Assembly: GCA_037176705.1 (NCBI GenBank)
Contig: CM073905.1
Span: 32,086,986-32,150,985, forward strand
Length of the DNA stretch: 64,000 nt
Source of the DNA: Molossus alvarezi
Taxonomy: Eukaryota; Chordata; Mammalia; Chiroptera; Molossidae
Direction: 5' to 3'
Every line of letters starts with the position of its first letter. The stretch's first letter is position 1. A model generated the notes under the pieces. The model was not told the DNA's origin. It saw only the letters and a list, made by a program, of their open reading frames with translations, and did no database searches. Of the stretch, positions 10,123 through 21,039 are shown piece by piece. The position numbers were made by a program, and so were the translations under genes.

Positions 10123-10298
10123 CTGATTATTTGTTTTATTGATTCGAGAGAGAGAGAGAGAGAGAAACATCAATTTGTTATTCCACTTATATATGCATTC
10201 ACTGGCTGATTCCTGCATGTGCCTTGACTGGGGATCGAACCCGCAACATTGGCACATCAGGACAACACCCTAACCAACTGACCTACCCAGCCAGGGCC
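10123..10298 (-). mobile_element. Ves SINE, short type
   Basis: Reverse orientation: 'ttttattgattcgagagag', 'aaacatcaatttgttattcc', 'ggggatcgaacccgcaac', 'acctacccagccagggcc'. The 13-bp flanks AGCAATTTGAAAT (10110-10122) and AGCAATTTGTAAT (10299-10311) form a target-site duplication with one mismatch. The body has a 'tgttattccacttatatatg' segment shared with the copy at 31.4 kb, which marks a subtype. Confidence 0.95.
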
Positions 10299-10311
10299 AG
10301 CAATTTGTAAT

Positions 10312-10835
10312 TTTAATTGGCATCCCCAGTAACGGCCTTGATCATTCCAGATAAGATTGATTCATTGAGGCAAATATTATTTTCAGGACTTCTCTCCCAG
10401 ATGGTGTGGGATTCCATAAAACATGTTTTTATGGCGCTGGCTGTGGATAAAGGCAGCACTTTGGTGGCGAGGCAGGGAGTGATGTATTCTAGGCAGTCGC
10501 GGGGCCGGTAAAAGTTTATGGGCCTGCAGCCTGCCATGGACCGGGTTTATTGTCCTTTGTGAATTCTCCGCCATCTTCCCCCTTTGAAGTCCGGAGCGAT
10601 GGAATCAGGGGGCTAATTGATACAGGCTGGGAAGCGGCCGGCGATGCTCACGGGAGATAGGGCAGTGCACGCCCCGACGGTCTGCAGCTCAGCTCCCGAG
10701 CTCGTCGAAGGGGGATGCGTGAGCTGTTGACCTAACTCAGCTGAGAAGGAGCCCGAGCCCTTCCCCAGGCCTCAGGCTCTGGCCTGCAGCTAGCTCTCCG
10801 GCTTCATCGCCCACCTCGCCACCGCGGGCTCACCA
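10312..10835. other. Unique sequence
   Basis: No gene. The part 10312-10600 is AT-balanced and contains 'ccataaaacatgttttta' and 'gttttatgg'-like motifs. I cannot judge conservation without an alignment. Confidence 0.4.
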
Positions 10836-10839
10836 CGCT

Positions 10840-11260
10840 GCAGCCTCGACTGCCTTCTCTCTTTCCCTTGAGGAGCTGGTATCTGTTCCCACCGCAGGAC
10901 CTTTGCGCCTGCTGGCCCCGCCGCCAGGCACTCCCTTTCTCGATTCTTTTCATGCCTGTTTCCTCTGATTGCTCAAGGCTCCTGCCTCGTTCCACCTCCT
11001 CCCAGGGGCCTCTTTGACCACCTCATTTGAGGAAGTCCCCCTCCCTCCAGTCACTATTTTATCACTTTGATGAGTCCATCATCTCTTCAGTACCGCTCAT
11101 TCTGTGAAATGTTCTTATATATGTGTTCACGACGTGGTCTCTCTCGTGAGGACAGGGACTCGCATGTCTTCTTGCTCACAGGCTTATTTCTGGTGAGCAG
11201 AACAGTGCCCGGCACACAGCAACCACTGAGTAACGGCACGACATCGTTCAGGAGCATCTA
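10840..11260 (+). mobile_element. L2 LINE, 3' end
   Basis: Forward L2 3' end: 'caggacctttgcgcctgctg', 'cctcctcccaggggcctctt', 'agtcactattttatcacttt', 'gaggacagggactcgcatgt' and 'acagtgcccggcacacagca'. Non-LTR retrotransposon remnant; no reverse transcriptase is preserved. Confidence 0.85.
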
Positions 11261-11654
11261 CTCCAGGTAAGACCTGGGGCAATGTCATCAAAGCAGAGCA
11301 GTAAAGCAATAGCCACGAGAAAGCAAATGTAGGTGGTGCGCGTGTTAGGGGCGTGGCTAGCAGGCAGAGGTGCGACAGTCCTGAGGAGGGCCCTGGGAGC
11401 TCGGGGCTTTCCTGTAGGATGCGGAGTTTCGAGCGGACCTTCGAGAATGCACAGGGTTTGACGGGCGGGCGGAAGGAGTGGGCCCGGCCTTTCAGGCCAG
11501 GGATTGGCTGGGGGCTCGGCGGAAAGCTGAGGGCGGCGCCGAAGACTGGGCACAGCTGAGCAGAGCAGATGCCACATGGCATTGAACGCATGGGTTGGAC
11601 AAGGTTTGGGGACTTGAGTCTTGTACTGAGGATCTGAACGGTGCCTCATGTAGC
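11261..11654. other. Unique GC-rich sequence
   Basis: No gene or repeat recognised. Minus-strand frames of about 135 codons look like chance frames in GC-rich DNA. Confidence 0.45.
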
Positions 11655-11860
11655 GTGTAAGGGCTGGAGTTAGATGGAACTGAGATTAAATGTGTGTCTT
11701 GGGAAGGTTACTTATCCTCTCTGGGCCTCACTTTCCTCCTCTGTAAAATGGGGCTAAGAAGTATATAGCACCTCGTAGAGATTGTACAGGATGGAATGAG
11801 TAACACACGTAAAAAAACCTCACCTCAGAATGGTACTTGGATGCACAGGGCTGAAAAAAG
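11655..11860 (+). mobile_element. MIR SINE
   Basis: Forward MIR with the well-kept core 'ctctctgggcctcactttcc', 'tcctctgtaaaatggggcta', 'gtacaggatggaatgagtaa'. A short AAT-rich tail follows at 11878-11890. Confidence 0.9.
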
Positions 11861-11929
11861 CTAGCGATCACAGTGAATAATAATAATATTACCTAAATGA
11901 ATCGGATATTATTACCATCAACTGTCATA

Positions 11930-12060
11930 ATGACAGGTTTATATAGTAGGTGGTGAGCTCCCATTTTACAGATGGGAAACTGAGGGCCAAAGCAACTGGT
12001 GGCTGGCTCCAGGCCCCAGGGTTACTGAATGGCAAGGCAGGGATTTAAATGTTCCATCTT
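11930..12060 (-). mobile_element. MIR SINE
   Basis: Reverse MIR with 'ctcccattttacagatggga' and 'aactgagggccaaagcaact', ending in 'gcagggatttaaatg'. Confidence 0.88.
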
Positions 12061-12214
12061 GGCCATGCCTCATCCCTACCCTCATTCCCTTGAGGGATTT
12101 CAGGATTAGCTTTGCTTTCTTGTTGTACCACTTGGTGGTCCAGCACCTTCCATCCCCCGTGGGACATACAGAGCACTCGGTCGTGCCCCCCAGGGCTCTG
12201 CCCACCTTTCGGCT

Positions 12215-12528
12215 CATTTCCTGTCACTCTCATCAGGTCCCCCGCCTTTGCTCATTCTTTGCCCACAGCCTGAATAACCCCTTTCTACTCTTCGCCTACT
12301 AATCATTCTTTAAGACTCAGCCCACTCGGCTGCCTCCCAGACAGAGCCTGGTTCCTTCCCTGGGCTCCCCACCATGGGACTCACCACCTCTGCAGATGTC
12401 ATAGACCCACGCGGCTTCCTCTGAGCCCAGGGCAGGGGCCAGACCTCATCTGTTTATTTCTGAGTCCTCCGTGCTGAGCCCTGTGTCTGTTACAGGGCTG
12501 GAGCCCAGCAGGCTGGTGAGCATGTGGT
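12215..12528 (+). mobile_element. L2 LINE, 3' end
   Basis: Forward L2: 'attctttaagactcagccca', 'tgcctcccagacagagcctg', 'gagcccagggcaggggccag', 'ctgagccctgtgtctgttac'. The terminal tetranucleotide of L2 has apparently expanded into the adjacent GGAT microsatellite. Confidence 0.75.
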
Positions 12529-12628
12529 GGATGGATGGATGGATGGATGGATGGATGGATGGATGGATGGACGGAGGGATGGATGGATGGATGGGTGGAT
12601 GGATGGATGGAAGAAAGAATGAATAAAT
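12529..12628. repeat. (TGGA)n microsatellite
   Basis: About 20 TGGA units (12529-12610) with a few variants (ACGGAGGG, GGGT), passing into GAAT-type units. It adjoins an L2 3' end, the usual place for such expansions to start. Confidence 0.95.
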
Positions 12629-12944
12629 GCCTGAACAAACTGACAATAGGAATATCCCTAAAAGCCACCAGAAGACTGTGCACTTGGGACGAATGCAGAT
12701 CGTGTTTAGCTCTGTGTCCCCGGAGACTCCAGCAGTGCTCGGCAGCGTCCCGGGATGTGGACGTGGCTGCAGGAGACGCTGACAGCCAGGGTCCCAACTA
12801 GCTCAGGGCTGCTCAGAGGGAAACTGGGCCTTCACCTGCCTTAGGTCCCTGCTCTGACACATCGGGGCTCGTGCAGGCTTGGTGAGCGGATTACTAAGGA
12901 CACACAGCTCGAAGGGAGCATAGCAACAGGGGCCACAGTGCCCC
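12629..12944. other. Unique sequence
   Basis: No gene or repeat recognised. Confidence 0.45.
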
Positions 12945-13040
12945 TGAAAACTGTGAACCCCTCAAGTCAGGGGACCCATTTGTGGTCCATCTGCTATTCC
13001 CGGCTGCCTGGTCCACAGGAGGTCCTCAGATCCAGGGAGC
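12945..13040 (+). mobile_element. Possible L2 3' fragment
   Basis: 'cccctcaagtcaggggaccc', 'gcctggtccacaggaggtcc' resemble the last 100 bp of L2. Confidence 0.5.
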
Positions 13041-14285
13041 CGGGAAGATTGACCATCAGGCCCCCCGAGATCAACCCACCCCGTGGCCCGAGCGTCCAAG
13101 AGAGCACATTGCCTTTGCACGCCAGGGCCCGCCTGTCTCTGTCTTTGCAAAGTTCTTTTCACATCTGTGGTCTGAAGCCAGTTTCTTGACATTGTGTTTT
13201 AAACATGGTTTTGTGCGGTTGAAAATGTATTGAAAAAATGTCACTAATTACCCAATGGCCTGTAACCAGTCTTTCAGGGTCTGTCATGTAAATACCTAAT
13301 TAGGGGCCTTGGAGAGCGGGGCAGATAAGAGGGCCCGGCACCCCGGAGCTTCCTGTCTACTTGGTTCTCTCCAGACCCCGGAGACGCGGTCCCGTGCGTC
13401 AGTGGCCAGAGGAAGAGGGAGGTTCTCAGGCCACATGGGGGGCTCTGGGGGCGCTGCCTCCTGGATGGGGCTGGGGCCCGCACGTATCCACATGCAGGGA
13501 ATTCTCAAGCTACCAAGCTTAATGGGAACCAACTGCCCAGCCCCTCCCCCACCCGCCATGCCCAGTAGAATGTGCTCCTTTCAAACTCAAATGACTCACA
13601 GATGTGAGTCTCGCTCCCCACTTTCCTTTTCTCCCCAAGAGCCGGCTCTCTCCAGCTCTGCCCTCACCCCAGGAACACCTCTCCGTTACGAGTGGCAGGA
13701 GTCTAGGTGCTGCCTGGGCGTAGGCCCAGCTGCATCCACTCTCGGGGATCACACGGAATACCGCACCCCACTTTCTTCCTCGTCGATGCCTGGGCAGTCC
13801 GGGGCGATGTTCTGTTGTTCTGGATAAAAACAGCCTTGCATCCTAGACGAGGTTCTGGGCACCGGCCCTCACCCGCCTCCTGAGATCTTCTTCTGACCTC
13901 CCATCGCTCAGGGGGGCAGAAGGGTCTCGGTGGCGTCTGGCCGGACAGTAGCCGTGGCTCTGGAGATGTGGCAGGACCGTGGGCAAGTCCTCGTCCCTCA
14001 GGCTTGCTCTGCTTCCGAGCACTTCCGGGGACAGACCCTGACTCGGCGGCGGGTGCTTCTCAGGAGCTGGGAGGCCTGGGCCCCACGGATCTGGGCCCCG
14101 TGGGCAGCAGACACTCCGCGTCCTTCGCCTTGGGCCATTCTCTGTGTACCTGTCATTGGCACGGCCTGTTCTCGGGGTGGCCAGAGCAGAGGGGGCCTGG
14201 TTGTAAAGGATCTGTGGGTCCTGGTACCCCATGTCTACCGAGTGCCCCTATAGCTCAGAGGTTCGGGGGGATGGGCTAAGGGAGA
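13041..14285. other. Unique sequence, about 1.2 kb
   Basis: No gene recognised. The AT-rich island 13190-13305 carries homeodomain-type motifs 'actaattacccaatgg' and palindromic 'cctaattagg'. The rest is GC-rich, and its frames of up to 172 codons resemble nothing known. Confidence 0.45.
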
Positions 14286-14289
14286 GCCC

Positions 14290-14430
14290 TACCTCTGCCT
14301 AAGAGCTCGGGTGAGCTTGGTTGAGCCCGCTACCCTTCCAGTCTCAGTTTTCTTACGTAGGACATGGGCATAACAACGAGCCAGGAGGGGTTGATGTAAG
14401 GATGGAGTGAGACTAGGGGCTAGCTACATG
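14290..14430 (+). mobile_element. MIR SINE
   Basis: Forward MIR: 'ttccagtctcagttttctta', 'aggacatgggcataacaac', 'gttgatgtaaggatggagtg'. Confidence 0.7.
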
Positions 14431-14444
14431 ATGAGCATCCCGCC

Positions 14445-14600
14445 CACGGTCCCTGTGACTTACGGGTCTGCCTTCCCATCTACAAAACGGGGGGACACAG
14501 CACCCAGCGCATCGCATCGTGGGGAGGTTTCAATGACTGAGTCCAGTGCTTTCTCAGTGCCGGCGCATGCCGGGTGGGCAATACGTTTAATCATTACTTG
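14445..14600 (+). mobile_element. MIR SINE, second copy in tandem
   Basis: 'tgccttcccatctacaaaac' and 'ggggagg' followed by 'aatgactgagtccagtgctt' repeat the same MIR segment as the preceding copy, so this is a separate insertion. Confidence 0.6.
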
Positions 14601-14620
14601 GACTACTTTAAAAACATTTT

Positions 14621-14683
14621 TTAATCTTCACCTGAGGATATTTTTCCATTTATCTTAAGACAGAGTAGAGGGAGGCAGAGTGA

Positions 14684-14719
<36 letters not shown>

Positions 14720-14860
14720 CATCGACTGGCTGCCTCCCGCAGGACCCGAGCCAGGGCCAGGGCCGAACCGCAGCGGAGGTACGTGCCCTTGACCGGAATT
14801 GACCCAGAGACGATTTGGTCCGCGGGCTGACGCTCTACCGCTGAGCCAAACCGGCCAGGA
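14621..14860 (-). mobile_element. Ves SINE, long type
   Basis: Reverse orientation: 'ttaatcttcacctgaggata' (complement of the GAGGATAA tail), 'tttatcttaagacagagtag', a GA/GACA microsatellite stretch, 'atcgactggctgcctcccgc', 'gtacgtgcccttgaccggaa', 'gagccaaaccggccagga'. No clear target duplication. Confidence 0.93.
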
Positions 14861-14864
14861 CTGA

Positions 14865-15035
14865 TTACTCTTTATTACTATTGTCATCTTCTCATCTAAC
14901 TATTTGGGGCATGATCAGGCTCAGAAACGGCAGCACAGAGGAACTAAATGACTTTGCCCAGGGTCCTGCGGCTAGGAAGTGGCACAGCGGGATTTGAACC
15001 CGGGTCCACATGATGCTGGGTCCGTGGTTCCCCGC
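14865..15035 (-). mobile_element. MIR SINE
   Basis: Reverse MIR with 'gaggaactaaatgactttgc', 'ctaggaagtggcacagcggg' and 'atttgaacccgggtccacat'. Its near-intact B-box complement is typical of MIR. Confidence 0.88.
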
Positions 15036-15448
15036 TGTCCTGTCCCCTGTCTGGGTTCACACAGAAGGGACTATGGCTTCGGGCGAGCGGTGGTCATAAA
15101 GAAAGGGGTAGGGACTCAGTCACAAGGACGGGACACACGCGCAGAGGAAGGCCACCAATCCTGGAAGAGAGATGTTCTAGGGCTGGAAGTGAAGACTTTG
15201 TGTGGCCAGGAGGGCGGAGTGCTCGAAGCAAGGAGGAAAGACGTCGAAAGGCACAGATACTTTTGTGTGCTGCACCGCAAACAAGCCAAAACGATGAATT
15301 TGTGATGCTGACATTTTACTTTTGTGTGGAATTTATTTTGCTTCCGTGATGATAAAACTAGGAAAAGTATGCACCATTTCAGTGCTTTTCATAGTAGTAT
15401 AATAAACAAATACCTAGTGGGTTATCTCTCCTCGGGAGCCTTTAAAAG
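15036..15448. other. Unique sequence
   Basis: No gene or repeat recognised. Confidence 0.45.
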
Positions 15449-15459
15449 AGATTTCCCTT

Positions 15460-15719
15460 GTCCTGGCCGGTTTGGCTCAGCGGTTAGAGAGTCGGCCTGT
15501 GGTCCAGCGAGTCCCAGGTTCGATTCCCGCTAAGGGCACGTACCTCGGTTGCAGTTTGTCCCCGGCTCCGGTTAGCATCGTGTGGGTGGCAACCAGTCGA
15601 TGTGTCTCTCTCACATCGATGTTTCTCTCTCTCTCTTCCTCCTTCTCTCCCTCCTGCTCTGTCTGAAGATAAATGCAAAAATGTCCTCGGGAGAGGATAA
15701 AAAAATAAATAAAAATAAA
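15460..15719 (+). mobile_element. Ves SINE, long type
   Basis: 'tcctggccggtttggctcag', 'ggttcgattcccgctaaggg', 'gtttgtccccggctccggtt', 'tctctctcacatcgatgttt', 'gtctgaagataaatgc', 'gagaggataaa' and an A-rich tail. A perfect 11-bp target duplication, AGATTTCCCTT, lies at 15449-15459 and 15720-15730, which suggests a young insertion. Confidence 0.97.
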
Positions 15720-15779
15720 AGATTTCCCTTCTGGTGGGAGAATGCCATTTATTTACTAAATGATGAATTGACCTACTAT

Positions 15780-16110
15780 TATTTTTTAATCATCAAATTG
15801 ATTCATAATTTTTAACCAAAATTTAGAAAATAGAAAAACTATTTAAAATTTACTCATCGTTCTCCTATCCAAACATAACCATGCTTAACATTTTGCAACA
15901 TTTTCATTTTAGTCTTTTTCTCCAATGATTAAAAAATATATATAGTTGTTTTCTCTAAAGACTATACATTTCTGTATTATGGTATAGTCTTTACGAACGA
16001 ATGTGTAGTAACTCATCAGAGTAGTGATGAACCCAAGCTAACTAAATCATGCCTCTAGGGTTGATATTTTGTTTCTAATTCTTCACTATGACAAAGGACA
16101 CGGCAGTGGC
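15780..16110. mobile_element. Old AT-rich dispersed repeat, unassigned
   Basis: 'ccaaacataaccatgcttaa' with 'cattttgcaacattttca' and 'tagtctttttctccaatg' resembles a widespread old mammalian repeat in which a 'taaccactgttaacatttt' segment precedes 'ccagtctttttct'. I do not name the family. Confidence 0.4.
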
Positions 16111-16126
16111 AGTGAATGTCTTTTTT

Positions 16127-16347
16127 TAATCCTCACCCGAGGATATAGTTTTTCTGAGAGAGAGAAGAAGGGGGAGAGAGAAACATCGATGAGAGAGAGG
16201 AACATCCATTGGTTGCCTCCATACATTCCCCCCTCCCCAGTGGGGATCAAACCCACAACCTAGGTATGTGCCTGGACTGGGGATCCAACCCAAAGCCTTT
16301 TGGGGTAGCGGATGGTGCTCCAACCAACTGAGCCACCCGGCCAGAGC
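16127..16347 (-). mobile_element. Ves SINE, double B-box type
   Basis: Reverse: 'aatcctcacccgaggatata', a GA-rich segment, 'aaacatcgatgagagagagg', then two B-box complements ('ggggatcaaacccacaacct' and 'ggggatccaacccaaagcct'), 'gagccacccggccagagc'. A 13-bp duplication, GAATGTCTTTTTT (16114-16126) against GAACATCTTTTTT (16348-16360), flanks it. Confidence 0.95.
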
Positions 16348-16360
16348 GAACATCTTTTTT

Positions 16361-17547
16361 TGCATGAAATTTTTTGTTCTTTCCTTCCCTCCTCTCCCCT
16401 CTTCTTAGCTCTTCTTTTCTTAACGCTTGGAATTTTCCTTTGGATGAATTCTTAGAAGAAAACCAAGCTCAAGTTATGGACATTTTAAAACCCTAGCTAT
16501 GTATGGTCAATTTTTTATTTTTATTTTTTGCAAAGCTATTCTGTGTGCCATCTTCAGGTCCCTCTCAGCTTCCGGTTTCATGACTGTGGGGAGGGCATGG
16601 ATCACTCATTACCCATTCGACAGCCTCTCCGGGGCTCTCACTGCGTGCGAGGAGGTGCCGGCGCATCTCTGGGGCCTTCCCAGCTGAGTCACAGGTCCCA
16701 ACGAGTCACAGATGTGACCGATCTCAGATTGTCAACTCTTCCCACTTTTCCCTGGGAACTGGCCTTCGAAAGTCTCCAAGGGGACCCCAGACCCGGGGGG
16801 GGGGCGGGGTGCCCTGTGGTCCAGCCTCGCCAGGAACACCGACCTGCTGTGTCCTAGCACCCAGCTTCTCTGGGACAAATGCTCATTGTTTGAGCCCCTT
16901 GGAGCGAACACTTAAGCGTCCCAGCAAGTAGTGAAGTACTCCGCTCCTCCCTCCACTTCTCTCCGACAAAGCTTTTATACGGAGCACGAGCGCCCATAAA
17001 TAACAGACCAACCTATAAATAAATACAGCTGGAAGCCCACAAAAGCCCTTGACAAATGCTGTTTATTTAATTTCTCAAGTGTGGTCCATTTGAGATCCAA
17101 TTGGAAAGGCCTGCTAAGCTTTTAAAAGGCCAGCTTATGTGCTTAATCTTGATTCCCCTTCGAGGGGCCATCCTGCCCTCTCCCCCACACCTGCTGACTT
17201 CAGTAAAACAGCATGGTCATCGACGGGGCAGGGGCTTGGGAAGGAGAAGTCTTTCCCAGGTCCTCCCCGATGAGGGGCACTCGACTCCGCACAGGTCCAA
17301 GTCATGCCATCGTTATTAATCTCGCTCCAATCTAGCCGGTGTGATCCGTCCTCATTACTCATTTGCTGGGCGGGAAGGTCTGGGTTCTCCTAACTGCCTA
17401 CAGAGGAATGAAACACACACACACAACAATGGGAATAGCAAGGTGGGCCTCTTGCTGTGAAGTGTCGGAATCGTGAATTATCGCAGAGGCGAGCAGAGAG
17501 GGCGACCCATCACCGAAGGAGAGCTTGTTCTCATGAGCATCCCAATG
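16361..17547. other. Unique sequence, about 1.2 kb
   Basis: No gene recognised. 16960-17120 is AT-rich with MEF2/HOX-like motifs ('cctataaataaatac', 'cccataaataac', 'gtttatttaattt') and could be a conserved non-coding element. A G run sits at about 16795-16804 and a short CA repeat at 17409-17425. Confidence 0.45.
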
Positions 17548-17885
17548 GCCACACTGGCCCATCTCCTTTCTGGCCCCAGGACCTTGGCTCATGCTCTTCC
17601 TTCTGTTTGAGATGTCCTTCTCCTCATCTCCACTGAGCTCACTCCATCTCATCTTCCAAGCTGCAGCGAATGTGTCCTTCTAGGAAGGCTTTCCTGCCTA
17701 AGATATGCATCCCCCCAAAAGAGATAGACTTCCAGTTTGCTTGTTACACCTTCTTCTGGCACCCCGACCTCTTCCCCGTAGTTCCGTCATTTCAGTGGCA
17801 TGATCCCCTGGGCAGTTGGTTGATCCGCTATCTTGCTCACGCAGCGATCACGTCTCACCTGCTACCTCCAGGTTTGAGCCATTAA
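17548..17885 (+). mobile_element. L2 LINE, 3' region
   Basis: 'ccccaggaccttggctcatg', 'ttctgtttgagatgtccttc', 'taggaaggctttcctgccta' match the L2 3' region. Diverged. Confidence 0.7.
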
Positions 17886-17924
17886 CATCTCTCACCTGAG
17901 CAAACAGCATCCTTGAAGGTCTCT

Positions 17925-18425
17925 CTGCTTACTGTACCTGCCAGAGAAACACCTGAAGGCATGTCCCTCCTCTGCTCAGAACCTCCCAGCGGCTCCTGTT
18001 CCACCCTGGGCGAAAGCCCAGTGGCCTGCTGGGCCCTACACGATCTGGTCCCCATGACCTCTCCGACCTCGTTTCTGGCCACCCCCTCCTCGCTCACTGC
18101 TTCGGCCACATTGGTCTCCCTCCCAGGCTCTAGAAGAGTCGGAGCACATTCTTATTGTTCCCTCAAATAGCTGCAGGGCTCTCTCCCTCATTGTCAAGTT
18201 CCTTCTCAAATCACATCTCATCCCAGTGATCACCTTCCCCCTCCGGAACCTCTCTCCCTGTGCCTGGTGTCACTCTCCCGTGGCATTTAGCACTGCTCCA
18301 CACGTCATGTATTTGGTCAGCTCATTGTCCACCTTCTCCTGCAAAGCATGTGGCCGGTGTACTGTTCTGTCCCCACGGCCTGGACCAGTCCCTGACATAG
18401 GAGGTCCTCTGTTGAAATAGCATCA
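17925..18425 (+). mobile_element. L2 LINE, 3' region
   Basis: Forward L2, longer copy: 'ctctgctcagaacctcccag', 'gggccctacacgatctggtc', 'ctctccgacctcgtttctgg', 'ttccttctcaaatcacatct', then the terminal 'ccctgacataggaggtcctc'. It follows a separate, more 3' L2 fragment. Confidence 0.88.
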
Positions 18426-18912
18426 GCGAATGTCACATTTTAAACAATGCAGCTCCTTGCATGGGTCTGACCCACCAGCAAGACAGCTGAATCCTTGAAG
18501 CGGAACTTCCTGGCCTTGGATGGGGTTTCCCAGAGGATGTCTGTGCACCTTCCCAGCTTCTGCAACAGAGGTCTGAGAGGTTCCCTGCTGGAGTGCAGTT
18601 GGGAGATAGGAAGGTGCTCCCCAAGAAAGACCCAACAGGGCGCAAAGGCTGGGGCCATCTGGAAAAAAATGAGCCAATGGGAAGTGTTGCCCCTGGGCAG
18701 ACGGCCACGGATGCAGCTGCAGGTCCACTTGTCATGAGGCTCGGGGTGCGTGGGCCTGTCCACTGGCTGCAGGACAAGCAGCCTGGGACAGAGTCGGTAG
18801 AAGGCGAGGTCCGCTCAGACTGAGCTGGAGTGTCCGTCACTTTGGCCGTCAGCACGATCCACAGGGGACTCTTGCACTATGGTTGACGTCTTGCTCATCA
18901 TCTGGACTCTTA
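18426..18912. other. Unique sequence
   Basis: No gene recognised; overlapping frames on both strands reach 140 codons and resemble nothing known. Confidence 0.45.
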
Positions 18913-18914
18913 TC

Positions 18915-19045
18915 CCAGGAGGCAGAATGGAACAGTGGAAAGAGGGTGGACTTTGAATTCAGATGACCCAGGTTCGAATCCTGGCTCTACCACTCAGCAG
19001 CTGTTTCCATGGCCTTCCTTGGGTCAGTCACTTCACCAATTTTAG
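18915..19045 (+). mobile_element. MIR SINE, tRNA-like head
   Basis: Forward MIR head and centre: 'gaatggaacagtggaaagag', 'ggttcgaatcctggctctac' (an intact B box), 'gggtcagtcacttcacc'. Not a tRNA: the acceptor stem and anticodon arm cannot be folded from it. Confidence 0.85.
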
Positions 19046-19139
19046 TTTATTTTCCTCCAAAGGAAGCGTGCTTCTCTGCACAGACCAGCTGACCCCCTGG
19101 GCCTTGGCTGGCAGCTCTCGTCCTCTCCCTGGTCTGCTT

Positions 19140-19510
19140 TCTTGAGGTGGTCCTGCCTCAGGACCTTTGCTTTTCCTCCTGCTGGACTCTTCTGCCCCCA
19201 GGCCCGCACAGCTGGCTCCGTCTCACCATTCAGGTCTCAGGTCTCATGCCACCTCCTCGGAGAGGCCCTCCCTGACCACCCATCACAAATCGTTTCTAGA
19301 CACCTAAGTAGGCAGTCACTGTCATGTTTACACCATAGCACGTGCCACCACCTAAAAGTGTCGCAGAGGTGTTGTTCACTGTTCGCCACTTCTCCTCCAC
19401 AGACAGGAAGCTCATGTGGCTTTCTCGTGTTCACCGCGTGTGTCCTGAGCACCTTGAATGGCGCCTGGCATGCAGCGTGTGCTCAGTCAGTGCTGGAAGG
19501 ATGGACACAT
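19140..19510 (+). mobile_element. L2 LINE, 3' end
   Basis: Forward L2: 'ctcaggacctttgcttttcc', 'ccattcaggtctcaggtctc', 'cacctcctcggagaggccct', 'acaggaagctcatgtggctt', 'gcctggcatgcagcgtgtgc'. Runs to the end of the element. Confidence 0.9.
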
Positions 19511-19549
19511 GGTTTGGTATAAGGGGAAGAATGGGTAACATAACTGCAA

Positions 19550-20018
19550 ACATGACTTTGTCAGCCCTTTCTTGACCCTTTGCAGTGACTTTGCAGCTTC
19601 CTCCGTTGTAGGGTGGCGTTAATTGCCCCACCCCTGCATCTAAGCTGGGCCTGTGACTTAGAGCCAACAAAATGTCACAGACGTGCCCGTATGCTGCCAG
19701 CTCCAAGTCTAGGCCTCAAGTGGCCTTACATGGGTCTAAGCTATCTCTTGGATCCCTGACTTCTCTATGAAAGACACATGGCCCATTCACCCGTCACCCT
19801 AACTAACAACATGTCAATAGCCAGACAGATGACTGAGGTCATACTCTGGCAGCAGCCCTTAGCCAACCCGCCAGCTGAACACAGGTGCATGAGAGGACCC
19901 AGCTGAGAGCAGATGAACTTGGCCCAGATCAGCAGCACCTATCAGCTAAGACACAGACTCATGAAAATCTACTGAGCCTGGGGGTAGTTTGTTATGTAGC
20001 AAGAGCTAACCGATACAT
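19550..20018 (+). mobile_element. MLT1-like MaLR LTR
   Basis: 'gtgactttgcagcttcctcc', 'ctgggcctgtgacttagagc', 'caggtgcatgagaggaccca', 'gacacagactcatgaaaatc' and the terminal 'tttgttatgtagcaagagct' resemble a solo LTR of an old MLT1-related ERVL-MaLR element. No internal region is present. Confidence 0.65.
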
Positions 20019-20019
20019 G

Positions 20020-20046
20020 CCACACACACACACACATACACACACA
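20020..20046. repeat. (CA)n microsatellite
   Basis: About 13 CA units with one TA interruption, directly after the LTR end. Confidence 0.9.
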
Positions 20047-21038
20047 GTCGTGCACATGCACACATATAGCTTGGCACATCATAGATACTCTGTAAAAGGT
20101 AATTATTTGTCATAGGTACAAAGGGGCCTTTTCCATCTGGGGAGTCGCACGTTTAACAATGAGATGTGTAGCCGTATGTTGACCAGGAGATACGCGACCT
20201 GACTAGGCCCTGGGCAGCTCATTTCTGCTATTAGCAAATATCCCTCCAGCCTTGTACTTGGTCCCTTGACCTCAGGGTCAGAAGAGCATGGAGGAGCCTT
20301 CTGCAGACCTGGCTCTTTGTTTGACCTGAATAATACATGCATGTTCCTGTTTCTATGATGTTTTTAGGCCTCTGATTTATGGCACTGAACACGCCCCTCC
20401 ATTTGCCCTGGCTTTTGTTAATGACCTATCATGAATTATCCAGGAAAGAAATGTTAAACGAGCTAATTAGGCATTAACCTTACATTATAGATCAACCACA
20501 CAATTGGATCCTTCACAGCTACGAATGTGACAGCACAAAGCATTAAGTATTGATGGTCACAGGAAGGGCCAAGAGGATGGAGGTGAGGAAGCAGAGGGCG
20601 GGGGGCAGTGAAGATGCCTTCCTGCGAGTCTGCTGGTGGGAGGGGAGGTTGGTGGGATGGAGTCAAGCTGCCTAATGTATTCACTTATTAGCGGTGTGAT
20701 CTCACAACATAAGGAACGATACCAACTCTCACACAGAGCTACGAGGAGTGAGACATCATGTCATGAGGGGCCTGCCATGTACCTGGACCTCAACAGAATA
20801 TTCTTTCTCTTCCCTCTCTTTTGGGAAAATTTGGGTTTGGGGGCTCAGAATGAAAGATTAGCCACTCTAGGCCACTTTGTAAAGGTCAACCATGATGTCT
20901 TGGTAGAGTCCTGGTAGAATTCTTAGTAGAATCAAGTTAGTGCCCTGAACACGAGTGATGCACAAATTAGCCAAGTCAAGTTGGAAAAAATGTTAGCAAG
21001 TGGCTAGGTGACCTTGGACCATGATGATGATGATGATG
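20047..21038. other. Unique sequence, about 1 kb
   Basis: No gene recognised. 20340-20560 is AT-rich and non-repetitive ('gagctaattaggcattaacc', 'tttatggcactgaacacg'), a candidate conserved non-coding element. A short (GAT)n run lies at 21021-21037. Confidence 0.45.
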
Positions 21039-21039
21039 C

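Noticed and set aside
18950..18990. tRNA gene because of an intact B box
   Set aside because: This is the head of a MIR SINE; no cloverleaf or anticodon arm is present.
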